Shown here: piece by piece, positions 7,769 to 16,914 of the stretch
Layout: every line of letters starts with the position of its first letter
How positions within the stretch are numbered: position 1 is the first letter of the stretch
Notes under the pieces: generated by a model
What the model was told of the DNA's origin: nothing
The model's input: the letters and a program-made list of their open reading frames with translations, nothing else
Databases searched by the model: none
Made by a program: the position numbers and the translations under genes
Source of the DNA: Salinarimonas chemoclinalis
GTDB lineage: Bacteria; Pseudomonadota; Alphaproteobacteria; Rhizobiales; Beijerinckiaceae
Length of the DNA: 64,000 nt
Direction: 5' to 3'
Assembly (NCBI RefSeq): GCF_041514305.1
Contig: NZ_JBGMWH010000005.1
Span: forward strand, 1 to 64,000

Positions 7769-8953
7769 TCACCCGTGCGCCGCGCGCAGCGCCTGGTCCA
7801 GGTCCGCGTGGAGGTCGTCCACGTCCTCGCAGCCCACCGACAGCCGCAGCAGGTCCGGCGGGCAGGGCGTGTCCGGGCCCTCGATCGAGGCGCGGTGCTC
7901 GATCAGGCTCTCGACGCCGCCGAGCGAGGTCGCCCGCGTCCACAGCCGCACCCCGGCCGCGGTGGCGATCGCCGCCCGCTCGCCGCCGGCGACGCGGATC
8001 GAGAGCATGAAGCCGAAACCGTTCTCCATCTGCCGGCGCGCGATCTCGTGCCCCGGGTGGCCGGGCAGGCCCGGGTAGAGCACGGCGGCGACCCGCGGGT
8101 GCGCCGACAGCCGCTCGGCCAGCACCATCGCCGAGGACGCCTGAGCGGCGGCGCGCAGGTGGAAGGTGCGCATGCCGCGCATCAGGAGATAGGCCTCGAA
8201 CGGCCCCAGGATGCCGCCCTCGCCCTTGCGGATCGTCACGAGCCGCTGCCGGAAGGCGTCGTTCTCCCGCATCGCGAGCGCCCCCGCCACCACGTCCGAA
8301 TGGCCGTTGAGGATCTTCGTCGCCGCGTGCATGACGACGTCGGCGCCGAGCGCGAGCGGGCGCGTGTGGAAGGGCGAGGCGCAGGTCGAATCGACCCCGA
8401 GCCGCGCCCCCGCCCCGTGCGCGATCTCGGCGGCGGCGGCGATGTCGGTGAGCGTCCAGAGCGGGTTCGCCGGCGTCTCGATCCACACGAGCTTCGTCTT
8501 CCCGGGCCGCACGGCGGCGCGCAGGGCTTCGAGGTCCGCGGTCTCGACGAGCGTCACCTCGAGCCCGCCGCGGCGCCCTTCCGTCAGCAGCCACTGCCGC
8601 AGCGCCCAGTACATCACGGCGGGCGCCACGACGTGGTCGCCCGGGTCGAGCGCGCGGAAGACGGCGGTGGCCGCCGCCATGCCGGAGCCGAACAGCAGCG
8701 CGCCGGCGGACGCCTCCTCCAGCATGGCGATCACGTCCTCGGCCTCGCGTACCGTGGCGTTGTCCGGGCGGCCGTAGACGAAGCCGGAGGAATAGCCGTT
8801 GTCGGGGTCGCGCAGGTAGGTCGTGGCGACGTGGATCGGCGGCACCACGGCCTTCGTCACCGGATCGACCCGCCCCATCGCCTGGACGGCGAGGCTGCGC
8901 TTGGACAGGCTGGGCTTGGAGAACGGACGGTCGTGGCTGGAATTGTCGGTCAT
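7769..8953 (-). CDS. metC: Cys/Met metabolism PLP-dependent lyase (cystathionine beta-lyase-like)
   Basis: A 394-residue pyridoxal-phosphate enzyme of the Cys/Met metabolism family. Visible marks are the YGRPDNATVREAED substrate/PLP segment, LLFGSGMAAATAV, the VWIETPANPLWTLTDI stretch with the cofactor-ring aspartate region (VDSTCASP), and the Schiff-base lysine in HAATKILNGHSDVVAGA. The tail ATSLGGVESLIEHRASIEG is typical of alphaproteobacterial MetC-like cystathionine beta-lyases, which release homocysteine, pyruvate and ammonia. Gamma-synthase or gamma-lyase activity cannot be excluded. The start at 8953 is the first ATG of the conserved frame. It lies just downstream of the M24 peptidase gene on the same strand with an 83-bp gap. 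Confidence 0.8.
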   Translation of the reverse strand: MTDNSSHDRPFSKPSLSKRSLAVQAMGRVDPVTKAVVPPIHVATTYLRDPDNGYSSGFVYGRPDNATVREAEDVIAMLEEASAGALLFGSGMAAATAVFRALDPGDHVVAPAVMYWALRQWLLTEGRRGGLEVTLVETADLEALRAAVRPGKTKLVWIETPANPLWTLTDIAAAAEIAHGAGARLGVDSTCASPFHTRPLALGADVVMHAATKILNGHSDVVAGALAMRENDAFRQRLVTIRKGEGGILGPFEAYLLMRGMRTFHLRAAAQASSAMVLAERLSAHPRVAAVLYPGLPGHPGHEIARRQMENGFGFMLSIRVAGGERAAIATAAGVRLWTRATSLGGVESLIEHRASIEGPDTPCPPDLLRLSVGCEDVDDLHADLDQALRAAHG

Positions 8954-9036
8954 GCGGGGCTCCAGGCTGGGCTCCCGTTCAAGCAGAGCCGGCACGCGGG
9001 GGCAAGCGGGCGGCCCGCGTCCGCCCGCCAACCCCC

Positions 9037-10854
9037 TCAGCCGAGGGGCGCACAGGCGCGGGCGAGCCAGCCGCGCGTCGTCTCGTCGACCAGCGGCGCC
9101 AGCGTCTCCAGGACGCGGGCGTGGTAGGCGTCGATCCAGGCGATCTCGCCCGCGTCGAGCAGCGCGCGGTCGACGAGGTCGCGCGCGTAGGGCGCGAGCG
9201 TCAGCGTCTCGAAGCCGCGCATCTCCCGCTCGGCGCCGGGGATCTCCCGGCGCTCGACGAGGATCAGGTTCTCGATGCGGATGCCGTAGGCGCCCGTGCG
9301 GTAGTAGCCCGGCTCGTTGGAGAGGATCATGCCCGGCTCGAGCGGCGTCGTCCCGGTCTTGGCGATGCGCTGCGGCCCCTCGTGCACCGAGAGGAAGCTG
9401 CCCACGCCGTGGCCGGTGCCGTGGTCGAAATCGAGCCCCGCCCGCCACAGCGGCGCCCGCGCGAAGCCGTCGATCTGCGCGCCCGTCGCACCCTTGGGGA
9501 AGACCGCACGGGAGACCGCGAGGTGGCCCTGGAGCACGCGGGTGTAGCGGTCGCGCATCTCGGGCGTCGGCTCGCCGACGGGCAGCGTGCGGGTGATGTC
9601 CGTCGTGCCGTCGCGGTACTGCGCGCCCGAATCGATCAGGAACAGCTCCCCCGCCGCCAGCGCCCGGTTGGTGGCGCGGCTGACGCGGTAGTGCACGATG
9701 GCGCCGTTCGGCCCGGCTCCCGCGATCGAGGGGAAGGAGACGTCGACGAGCGCGCCGGTCTCCTCCCGGCAGGCTTCCAGCTTCTCCACCACGTCGATCT
9801 CGGTGAGCCCGCCGGGCGCGGTCGCCGCGAACCAGGCGAGGAAGCGGGCGACCGCGGCGCCGTCGCGCACGTGCGCGGCGCGGGCACCGACGATCTCGGC
9901 ATCGGTCTTGATCGCCTTCATCCGCCCGATCGGGTCGACGCCGACGTCCGGTTCGGCGCCGGCGGCACGCACGACGTCGGACAGCGCCCGGGCCGCGGTG
10001 TCGCGGTCGACGCGAATGCGCGCGCCGCGCCGGGCGATCTCGGCCAGGGTCGGCGCGAGCGCGTCGGGCGCGCGGAAGGCGGCGACGTCGCCGACGGCGT
10101 CGCCCGCCTCGTTCGTCACCTTGTCGGGATCGAGGAAGAGCGTGGCCGGGCCCTCCCGCGGCACCAGCGCGTAGCCGAGCGGCAGCGGCGTGTGGGCGAC
10201 GTCGCCGCCGCGCAGATTGAACAGCCAGGCGAGCGCGTGCGGATCGGAGATCAGGAGCGCATCGAGCTTCTCCGCGGCCAGCGCCTCGCGCACCCGCGCG
10301 ATCTTCTCGCCCCGCGAGAGGCCCGCGTATTCCTCGGGATGCGGTCTCACGGGCGCCTTCGGCGGCGCCGGGCGGTCCTCCCAGATCACGTCGATCGGGT
10401 TCGGCGAGAGCCGCTCGAGCCGCCCGCCCGCGGCCTTCGCGGCGCGCTCCAGCCGCGCCACCGCGTCCGCCGTATGGAGCCAGGGGTCGTACCCGAGGAC
10501 GGCGCCCTCGGCCAGGTTCGCCTCGACCCACCGCGCGGCCGACGTCTCGCCGCTGTCGACGACCGTGATCACCCCCGTGTCCGTCTGCGCCGGCGCCTGC
10601 AGCGTGTAGCGCCCGTCGACGAACAGCGCCGCGCGATCGGCGAGGATCACCGCCGCGCCGGCGGAGCCGGTGAAGCCGGTGAGCCAGGCGAGCCGCTCGG
10701 CGCTCGGCGGCACGTACTCGGATTGGTGCTCGTCCGAGCGCGGCACGACGAAACCGTCGATGCCGCGGCGGGCGAGTTCGGCGCGCAGCGCGGCGACACG
10801 CGGGGCGGTGCGGGCAGGATCGGCGAGGTCGTCGAAGGTCTGGAAGCGGCTCAT
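9037..10854 (-). CDS. pepP: M24 family Xaa-Pro aminopeptidase
   Basis: The 605-residue protein has the three-domain layout of the long eukaryote-like Xaa-Pro aminopeptidases: two creatinase-N-like domains (roughly 1-130 and 140-310) and a C-terminal pita-bread metallopeptidase domain. The dinuclear metal ligands are visible in FLIDSGAQYRDGTTDITRT (two Asp), GTGHGVGSFLSVHEGPQ (His), LSNEPGYY (Glu) and GIRIENL (Glu). It should remove N-terminal residues preceding proline in the cytosol. The start at ATG 10854 gives the standard family N-terminus; the open frame extends to 10956 without a supporting site. It is probably monocistronic or leads into the metC-like gene. Confidence 0.88.
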   Translation of the reverse strand: MSRFQTFDDLADPARTAPRVAALRAELARRGIDGFVVPRSDEHQSEYVPPSAERLAWLTGFTGSAGAAVILADRAALFVDGRYTLQAPAQTDTGVITVVDSGETSAARWVEANLAEGAVLGYDPWLHTADAVARLERAAKAAGGRLERLSPNPIDVIWEDRPAPPKAPVRPHPEEYAGLSRGEKIARVREALAAEKLDALLISDPHALAWLFNLRGGDVAHTPLPLGYALVPREGPATLFLDPDKVTNEAGDAVGDVAAFRAPDALAPTLAEIARRGARIRVDRDTAARALSDVVRAAGAEPDVGVDPIGRMKAIKTDAEIVGARAAHVRDGAAVARFLAWFAATAPGGLTEIDVVEKLEACREETGALVDVSFPSIAGAGPNGAIVHYRVSRATNRALAAGELFLIDSGAQYRDGTTDITRTLPVGEPTPEMRDRYTRVLQGHLAVSRAVFPKGATGAQIDGFARAPLWRAGLDFDHGTGHGVGSFLSVHEGPQRIAKTGTTPLEPGMILSNEPGYYRTGAYGIRIENLILVERREIPGAEREMRGFETLTLAPYARDLVDRALLDAGEIAWIDAYHARVLETLAPLVDETTRGWLARACAPLG

Positions 10855-11109
10855 GGCCAAGGGGTACGCGCAAGCGGGCGCACGTGCAACGGGAGCCGCG
10901 GCGGCGGCGTCGGGGAGCCGCCTCGACTGCCCACGAACCATGCAGAAAATGGGCACCTCGGCTCACATCTCGAGCGAGGCCTGCGTGAGACGCATGACGG
11001 CTCCCGTGCCTACGGCGTAGCTAGGACAGCGTCACTGACCTATATTGCGTCGCAACAAGGAAACGCTCGGGCCGTCCCACAGCCGAGATCCACGATCGGA
11101 GACCGCACC

Positions 11110-11346
11110 ATGGCCTATGCCCTCGATACCTTCCGCGGCGCCGCCCGCGACACCGCCGCTCCCGCCGGCGAGACCGCCCGCCCCGGCCTGTTCACGCGCA
11201 TCCTGCGCCGCATGCAGGCCGCGCAGATGGAGCGCGTGCGCCGGGAGCTGCGCCTCTACGCGCCGCATCTCGAGGCGCGCATGGAGAACGAGGGCGTGCG
11301 TACCGCCGGCCTCGCCGACGACGCCCGCCTGCCCTTCGTGCGCTGA
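11110..11346 (+). CDS. small basic hypothetical protein
   Basis: A 78-residue, Arg-rich protein of unknown function. Residues 1-25 are Ala/Thr-rich; residues 26-60 form a likely amphipathic helix (LFTRILRRMQAAQMERVRRELRLY) and the tail is acidic/hydrophobic. This is reminiscent of the small DUF1127-type proteins common in alphaproteobacteria, but I cannot confirm the family. ATG 11110 follows a GGAGA site. Its TGA stop (11344-11346) directly abuts the reverse-strand stop of prmA (11347-11349), so the genes converge with no spacer. The 255 bp upstream (10855-11109) hold no recognisable gene; a TATATT at 11041 may be a -10 box but lacks a clear -35. Confidence 0.6.
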   Translation: MAYALDTFRGAARDTAAPAGETARPGLFTRILRRMQAAQMERVRRELRLYAPHLEARMENEGVRTAGLADDARLPFVR

Positions 11347-12270
11347 TCAGCGACCCACTGGCCTCGCGGCCGCGCCGCCCCGCTTCAGGGTGAGCGCGGC
11401 CCAGCCCTCGAGGTCGCGCCGCTTCGCGAGCGCGAAGCCTTGCGCGCGATAGGCCGAGAGCACGCCCGGCACGTCGCGCGCGAGCAGGCCCGACAGGACC
11501 AGCGTCCCGCCCGGCGCCGCGACGCGCGCCAGATCCGGCGCGAGGCGCTTCAAGGGCCGCGCCAGGATGTTGGCGAAGACGAGATCGAAATGCCGGGTCC
11601 GCGCGGCCGAGCCCGAGCGGATGCCCGGGCCTACGTAGAGGTCGAGCCAGGGCGCCACGCCGTTCGCCCGCGCGTTGTCGCGCGCCACCGCGATCGCCAC
11701 CGGATCGATGTCCCCCGCCACCACGCGCCGCCGCACCGCCTTCGCCGCCGCGAAGGCGAGGATGCCCGTGCCGGTGCCGACGTCGAGCACCCGCGCCGGC
11801 CGCCGACGCTTGAGCTCGTCGACGAGCGCCAGGAGGCAGCCGCGCGTCGTGCCATGATGCCCCGTGCCGAAGGCGAGCGCCGCCTCGATCTCGATGGCGA
11901 GATCGTTCGCCGCGCGCGTGTGCCGGTCGTGCGATCCGTGCACGAGGAAGCGCCCGGCGCGCACGGGCTTCAACCCCTCCAGCGACGCCGCCACCCAGTC
12001 CTTCTGCGCGATCGCCTCGAACACCGCCCGATCGGCCTCCGTGCCGATCACCGGCCGGATCATGGCGCGCACCGCGTCCTCGTCCGGCGGCGAGGCGAAG
12101 TAGGCCTCGAGCAGCCAGGTCCTGCCGTCCTCGGCCTCGAAGGCGGCGACCGCCGTCTCGGCGGGGTCGAACATCTCGCCGATCACGTCGGTCGTGGCAC
12201 GCGCGGCGCGCTCGCTGGTGGCGAGGCGCATGACGTGGGTCGGGCGGTTGGGGTGCAGGCCTTCGAGCAT
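11347..12270 (-). CDS. prmA: ribosomal protein L11 methyltransferase
   Basis: The 307-residue protein is the SAM-dependent methyltransferase that trimethylates ribosomal protein L11. Residues 1 to about 95 form the N-terminal substrate-recognition domain. The catalytic domain has AFGTGHHGTTRGCL (about 140), the SAM loop LDVGTGTGILAFAAAK (about 170), GDIDPVAI and the NILARPL motif corresponding to the usual NxL active-site loop. ATG 12270 has an AGGAG site upstream. It follows tilS on the same strand after 42 bp, so it may be the last gene of a cpoB-tilS-prmA transcript. Confidence 0.9.
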   Translation of the reverse strand: MLEGLHPNRPTHVMRLATSERAARATTDVIGEMFDPAETAVAAFEAEDGRTWLLEAYFASPPDEDAVRAMIRPVIGTEADRAVFEAIAQKDWVAASLEGLKPVRAGRFLVHGSHDRHTRAANDLAIEIEAALAFGTGHHGTTRGCLLALVDELKRRRPARVLDVGTGTGILAFAAAKAVRRRVVAGDIDPVAIAVARDNARANGVAPWLDLYVGPGIRSGSAARTRHFDLVFANILARPLKRLAPDLARVAAPGGTLVLSGLLARDVPGVLSAYRAQGFALAKRRDLEGWAALTLKRGGAAARPVGR

Positions 12271-12312
12271 GGGCAGGGCTCCTAGCACTCCCGACGCCCG
12301 GTGCAAAGGAGA

Positions 12313-13326
12313 TCAACGCCCGCGCCGCGGCGGCTCCGGCGTCAGCACCAGCCGCCCCGCCGCGAGCGTCGCGAGCGCGCCGCCGAGCGTCTCGCGGAAC
12401 GGCGCGCCGGCCGCGATCGCCGGGGCGAGGCGGCTCCAGAAGGCCTCGAGCCGGGAGAGCCTGTCGTAGCCCGCGGCGCCCCCCGCCTCCCGAAGCGCCC
12501 GCGACAGGACGCGCAGCGCGATCTCCTCGGGCTCGGCCATGAGGCCGGGGGCGTCGAGCGCGAGCGGAGCCTCCCCGATCGCGAGCCGCGCGAAGGCGGC
12601 GGCGCTCTGCGCCTCGAGCGCGTCCTCGGCCCGCGCCGCGCGCGCCGCGAGCCGGGCGAGGCGCGCGGGGCCGAGGCCTTCCGCCGCCAGGAGCGGCGCG
12701 ATCCGCCGCAGCCGGGCGCGGGCGAAGCGCGGGGCCGCGTTCGACGGGTCCTCGACGAAGTCCCACGCGCGCGCGACGCAGGTGGCGACGAGGCGGGCCT
12801 TGGGCAGGTCGAGGAAGGGCCGCGCCAGCACGAGCCCGTCGAGGTCGGCGCGTGGACGCATCCCCGCGAGGCCGGCGGGGCCGGAGCCGGCGCACAGCCG
12901 CATGAGCACGGTCTCGGCCTGGTCGTCGCGGTGATGCGCGGTGAGGATCGCGCCGGCGCGGGCCGCGTGGGCCGCCTCCGCGAGAAGGGCGTAGCGCGCG
13001 GCGCGCGCGGCGTCCTGGAGGCCTCGGGCCGGCTTCTCGCCCGACCAGGCGCGGATCTCGTGGGGAAGCCCGGCCTCGTCGGCCCAGTCTGCGACGCGCA
13101 GCGCCTCGTCGGCCGAGCCGGGGCGCAGGGCGTGATCGACCGTGACGACGCGGGCGGGGGTGCCGGTCTCGCGGGCGAGCGGGGCTGCCAGGCGCATGAG
13201 CGCGACCGAATCGGGGCCGCCGGAGACGGCGAGGATCAGCCCGGTGTCGCGGAAATCACGGAAGAGCGGCGTCAGACGGCTCCGCGCCTCGGCATCGGCG
13301 AGGGGAGCGTCGTCCGGCACGGCCAT
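12313..13326 (-). CDS. tilS: tRNA(Ile)-lysidine synthase
   Basis: This 337-residue N-type ATP pyrophosphatase converts C34 of tRNA-Ile(CAU) to lysidine, which switches its amino-acid and codon identity. The P-loop VSGGPDSVALM at about residue 34 and the HHRDDQAETVLMRL motif near 135 are diagnostic. The C-terminal extension is short compared with E. coli TilS, as in many alphaproteobacteria. ATG 13326 lies 13 bp after the cpoB stop, so translation is likely coupled. In many alphaproteobacteria tilS is followed by ftsH; here it is followed by prmA. Confidence 0.92.
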   Translation of the reverse strand: MAVPDDAPLADAEARSRLTPLFRDFRDTGLILAVSGGPDSVALMRLAAPLARETGTPARVVTVDHALRPGSADEALRVADWADEAGLPHEIRAWSGEKPARGLQDAARAARYALLAEAAHAARAGAILTAHHRDDQAETVLMRLCAGSGPAGLAGMRPRADLDGLVLARPFLDLPKARLVATCVARAWDFVEDPSNAAPRFARARLRRIAPLLAAEGLGPARLARLAARAARAEDALEAQSAAAFARLAIGEAPLALDAPGLMAEPEEIALRVLSRALREAGGAAGYDRLSRLEAFWSRLAPAIAAGAPFRETLGGALATLAAGRLVLTPEPPRRGR

Positions 13327-13339
13327 CGCGGGCGAAGGC

Positions 13340-14278
13340 TCAGCCGCAGGAGGCGCGGCGGCGCTCGCGCTCCACGGCCTCGCGCACGGGCATGGAGGCG
13401 TCGTCGTAGCGGCGCGTCAGCTCCGCGAAGGTGGCGCAGGCCTGCTCGCGGGCGCCGAGCTCGACGAGCGAGGTGCCGAGCTTGAGCATCGCGTCGGGCG
13501 CCTTGGGCGAGTCGGCGTGCTCGGTCGAGACCTTGAGGAACTGCTCCGCCGCCTCCCGGTGGCGGCCGCGCTGGGCGTAGGTCTCGCCGAGCCAGAAGGT
13601 GGCGTCCGGAACGAGCGCGTCGCGCGGGTGGGACTGGAGGTATTGCCGAAAGCCCATCTCGGCGCGCTCGTACTGGCGCTGCAGCAGGTAGGCGTAGGCG
13701 GAATCGTAGTCGAAGCGCGGGTCCTCCGAGCCGGTGGCGGCGATGGACGGACCGGCGCGCTCCACAGACGGCAGCGGCGCCTCGCCGCGCAGGATCGCGG
13801 CGATGTCGAGCGGCGCGCCGCCGCCCTCCGGCGGGGGCGCCTCGGCGGCGCCGAGCGGCGCCGAGGGCGTCGTGGTGCCGAGCGGCTGCGGCGCTCCCGG
13901 CGCCGAGGGGCTCGTGCCCGGGTCGAAGGCGTCGGAGCGCTGGCCGGGCGCGGCCGAGGGCGCTCCGGACGGCGCCGAGGCCGGCGGCGGCAGGGCGGAG
14001 GCGGGGCCGCCCATCTCCTGGAAGCGGAAGTCGACGTCCTCCTGGAAGCGCTGGAGCTGCTCGCGCAGCTGGCGATTCTGGAACGTCAGCTCCTCCACCT
14101 GCCCGGAGAGGCGGCGCACCTCCTCCTCGAGCTGGTTGAGGCGCACGACGACCTCCGTCGCGCTCTGGGCACGCACGGGCGCGGTGCCCGCGAGGAGGGC
14201 CGCGAACGGGACGGCGAAGGCGAGCGCGACGAGCGCGAGCGCCGGAGCGAGCACGCGATGGGAACGGGGAAGGAGCAT
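13340..14278 (-). CDS. cpoB: cell division coordinator CpoB / Tol-Pal protein YbgF
   Basis: The 312-residue periplasmic protein starts with a cleavable signal peptide (hydrophobic segment ending APVRAQ). A coiled coil follows at about residues 40-90 (VVVRLNQLEEEVRRLSGQVEELTFQNRQL is continuous heptad-like sequence), then a long Ala/Pro/Gly-rich linker and TPR repeats from about 195 (DYDSAYAYLLQRQYERAEMGF, LGETYAQRGRHREAAEQF, LKLGTSLVELGARE). In E. coli CpoB links Tol-Pal constriction to PBP1B. ATG 14278 has GGGAAGGAG upstream only in part, but the signal peptide fixes the start. The tol genes and pal are not in this window, so the usual tol-pal-ybgF linkage is broken here. Confidence 0.88.
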   Translation of the reverse strand: MLLPRSHRVLAPALALVALAFAVPFAALLAGTAPVRAQSATEVVVRLNQLEEEVRRLSGQVEELTFQNRQLREQLQRFQEDVDFRFQEMGGPASALPPPASAPSGAPSAAPGQRSDAFDPGTSPSAPGAPQPLGTTTPSAPLGAAEAPPPEGGGAPLDIAAILRGEAPLPSVERAGPSIAATGSEDPRFDYDSAYAYLLQRQYERAEMGFRQYLQSHPRDALVPDATFWLGETYAQRGRHREAAEQFLKVSTEHADSPKAPDAMLKLGTSLVELGAREQACATFAELTRRYDDASMPVREAVERERRRASCG

Positions 14279-14385
14279 GGAGCGCGGTACCGATCGAAGC
14301 GGGGGAACCTCCCGATACCACAGTCGCCCCGGGCGGCCAAAATATGGCGCGTGGAGGCGCCGTCCGGGCGGGCAGGCGCCGCCGC

Positions 14386-15690
14386 TCAGGCCGGCGCGCC
14401 ACCCTCGCCGCGGGCCTGCTGCTCGGCCTCGACCGCCGCCGCCAGGATGGCGAGCGCGACGCCCTCCGCCGCCGCCTTCACGTCGGCGAGGGACGGGAAG
14501 CTCGGGGCGATGCGCAGGTTCTCGTCGCGCGGGTCGGTGCCGCCTGGCCAGGTCGAGCCCGCCGGCGTCATGGCGATGCCGAGCGCCTTGGCGGTGGCGA
14601 CGACCGTCCTGGCCGTGCCCGGGCGCACATCCACCGAGACGAAGTAGCCGCCCCGCGGGCGCGCCCAGCGCGCGGCGCCGGTGCCCGCGAGACGCGCCTC
14701 GAGCGCCGCCTCCACCGCCGCGAACTTCGGCGCGAGCAGCGCGCGGTGCCGGTCCATGTGCGCGGCGAGACCGGCCGCGTCGCCGAAGAAGCGCACGTGG
14801 CGCAGCTGGGCGAGCTTGTTGGGGCCGATCGTGCGCAGGCTCGCCTTGGCGAGGTACCAGGCGACGTTGGCGGGCGAGGACCCGAAGAAGGAGAGGCCCG
14901 CGCCGGCGAAGGTCACCTTCGAGGTCGAGGCGAAGACGAAGGCACGGTCCGGGTTTCCCGCGGCCGCGCAGGCGTCGAGCACGTTCGCGAGCGTGTCGCC
15001 CTCCTCCACGAGGTCGTGGACGGTGTAGGCGTTGTCCCAGAACAGGCGGAAGTCCGGCGCCGCGGTCTTCATCGCCGCCAGCGCCTCGACCACCCGCGGC
15101 GCATAGGTCTCGCCGGTGGGGTTGGAGTACTTCGGCACGCACCACATGCCCTTGACCGACGGGTCCTCGACGGCGCGCGCAACCGCGTCGACGTCCGGCC
15201 CCTCGCCCGTGAGCGGCACGGGGATCATCCGCACGCCGTAGCCTTCGGTGATGGCGAAGTGGCGGTCGTAGCCCGGCACCGGGCACAGGAAGGCGATGCC
15301 CCCCGCCTCGCGCGACCAGGGACCCGCGCCGCCGGGCGCCCCGTGCAGCAGCGCCCAGACCAGGCAATCGTGCATCATCGCGAGCGACGCGTTCTCGCCG
15401 ACCACGACCTGCTCGGGGGGCGCGCCCACCATGCCGGCGAAGAGCCGGCGGGCCTCGACGATGCCCTGCAGGCCGCCGTAGTTGCGCGCGTCCTCGCCGG
15501 CCTCGGTGTGGTAGTCGCCGTTGCCGGGCAGCGCCAGCATGGCGTTGGCGAGGTCGAGCTGCTCGGGCGCGGGCTTGCCGCGGGTCATGTCGAGCTTCAG
15601 CCCCTTCGCCCGGAACGCCTCGATGTCGCGCGCGACGTCGGCGGCGAGCGCCCGCAGGGCGTCTGTGGTGAGTTCGGCGAGAGCGGGCAC
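14386..15690 (-). CDS. class I/II aminotransferase, aspartate-type (MocR-domain-like)
   Basis: A 434-residue PLP aminotransferase of the PF12897-like group, which includes enzymes using aspartate or alanine. Seen in sequence are the N-terminal LDMTRGKPAPEQLDL signature, RNYGGLQGI, the NPTGETY stretch, DNAYTVHDL (PLP-ring Asp/Tyr region) and the Schiff-base region FASTSKVTFAGAGLSFFG. The C-terminal RGGYFVSVD and LRIAPSFP with the carboxylate-binding arginine are also present. The start is GTG 15690 with GGAGG seven bases upstream; no in-frame ATG fits. The 107 bp to cpoB contain no gene. No helix-turn-helix domain is present, so it is an enzyme and not a MocR regulator. Confidence 0.85.
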   Translation of the reverse strand: MPALAELTTDALRALAADVARDIEAFRAKGLKLDMTRGKPAPEQLDLANAMLALPGNGDYHTEAGEDARNYGGLQGIVEARRLFAGMVGAPPEQVVVGENASLAMMHDCLVWALLHGAPGGAGPWSREAGGIAFLCPVPGYDRHFAITEGYGVRMIPVPLTGEGPDVDAVARAVEDPSVKGMWCVPKYSNPTGETYAPRVVEALAAMKTAAPDFRLFWDNAYTVHDLVEEGDTLANVLDACAAAGNPDRAFVFASTSKVTFAGAGLSFFGSSPANVAWYLAKASLRTIGPNKLAQLRHVRFFGDAAGLAAHMDRHRALLAPKFAAVEAALEARLAGTGAARWARPRGGYFVSVDVRPGTARTVVATAKALGIAMTPAGSTWPGGTDPRDENLRIAPSFPSLADVKAAAEGVALAILAAAVEAEQQARGEGGAPA

Positions 15691-15773
15691 GGGCGGCCTC
15701 CGGACGGCTGTGGATCGCCGGAGGTTAAGGAGCCGGGCGGCTGCGCTGTCAAGCGGCGAGGACGCGCGACGCG

Positions 15774-16793
15774 TTACGCCGCCGTCCCCTCCCGCGGGTC
15801 ACGCGGGGCCTCGAACTGGCCGCGCTTGCGGAAGCGCTTGAGGTAGGCCGGGACGATCGCCTCGACCGCCGTCGGCGCGATGCCGATCCCCTCGAGCGTG
15901 CGGCCTTCGGCCTTCGCCGCCTCGGACACGACGTTGTCGGAGGCGAGCATCTTCAGCTGGTCGCGGGTGAGCACGATCTCGTCGGGAAGGAGGCCGAGCG
16001 TGACCTTGTCGAGCGTCTCGGTGAGCCCCGCCTGGAAGCGCGCGAGCTTGTCGGGCAGCGTCAGGATCGGGCGGCGGCGCTCGGTGTAGCGCAGCACGAG
16101 CTCCACCACCTCGCGGAAGGTGAAGACCTCCGGCCCGCCGAGCTCGTAGACCTTTCCGCCGGCGACCGTCCCGTCCATCACGCGGGCGATCGCCTCGGCG
16201 ACGTCGGCGACGTAGACCGGCTGGAAACGGGTGCCCGCGGCGGCGATCGGCATCACCGGGAGCGCGCGCGCGAGCACGGCGAAGCGGGTGAAGAAACCGT
16301 CGCCCGGCCCGAACACGATCGAGGGGCGCAGCACCACCGCGTCGGGCAGCGCCTCGAGCACCCGCGCCTCGCCCTCCGCCTTGGTGCGGCCGTAGCGGGA
16401 CGCGCTCTCGGGATCGGCGCCGATGGCGGAGACGTGGGCGAGCGGCGCGCCGACCTCGGCCGCGGCCCGCGCGACGGCGGCGGCGCCCTCCGTCTGCACG
16501 GCGGAGAAGGTCTGCTTGCCGCCCTCCTGGAGGATGCCGACGAGGTTGATCGCCCCGTCCGCGTTCTTCATCGCGGCGCGCACCGACTCGGGGAAGCGCA
16601 GGTTCGCCTGCACAGGCATGATCTGCCCGACGGTGCCGAGCGGCTGGAGGTGGTAGGCGAGATCCGGGCGGCGCACGGCGACGCGCACGCGGTAGCCGCG
16701 CCGCGCCAGGATCTGGCAGACGTACCGGCCGAGGAAGCCGGATCCGCCGAAGACGGTGATCAGTTTCGCGCTCGGCCAGCCTGCCGCCTGCAT
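15774..16793 (-). CDS. complex I NDUFA9-family NAD(P)-binding protein
   Basis: The 339-residue protein is an extended SDR-type nucleotide-binding protein. The Rossmann motif VFGGSGFLGRYVCQ is at about residue 14, RPSIVFGPGDGFFTRF at about 155 and the YELGGPEVFTFREVVELVL segment near 215. This set is characteristic of the alphaproteobacterial NDUFA9 homologues that associate with NADH:ubiquinone oxidoreductase. The catalytic YxxxK is modified (SRYGRTKAEGE retains Tyr and Lys). No nuo genes lie nearby. ATG 16793 is supported by a GAGGG-rich leader. Confidence 0.85.
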   Translation of the reverse strand: MQAAGWPSAKLITVFGGSGFLGRYVCQILARRGYRVRVAVRRPDLAYHLQPLGTVGQIMPVQANLRFPESVRAAMKNADGAINLVGILQEGGKQTFSAVQTEGAAAVARAAAEVGAPLAHVSAIGADPESASRYGRTKAEGEARVLEALPDAVVLRPSIVFGPGDGFFTRFAVLARALPVMPIAAAGTRFQPVYVADVAEAIARVMDGTVAGGKVYELGGPEVFTFREVVELVLRYTERRRPILTLPDKLARFQAGLTETLDKVTLGLLPDEIVLTRDQLKMLASDNVVSEAAKAEGRTLEGIGIAPTAVEAIVPAYLKRFRKRGQFEAPRDPREGTAA

Positions 16794-16914
16794 GGTCCCT
16801 CACCCCTCGCTCACGATGCGGGGGATCTCTAGAGCGTTCCGCAGCGCTGGGGAAGGGCGCGCGGTGAATTTGCCGCGCCCGGCGCGGGCTTTCCGGCTTC
16901 CGAATCCGTGCGCG

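Noticed and set aside
14386..15690. MocR/GntR-type transcription factor.
   Set aside because: Only the aminotransferase domain is present, without an N-terminal winged helix.
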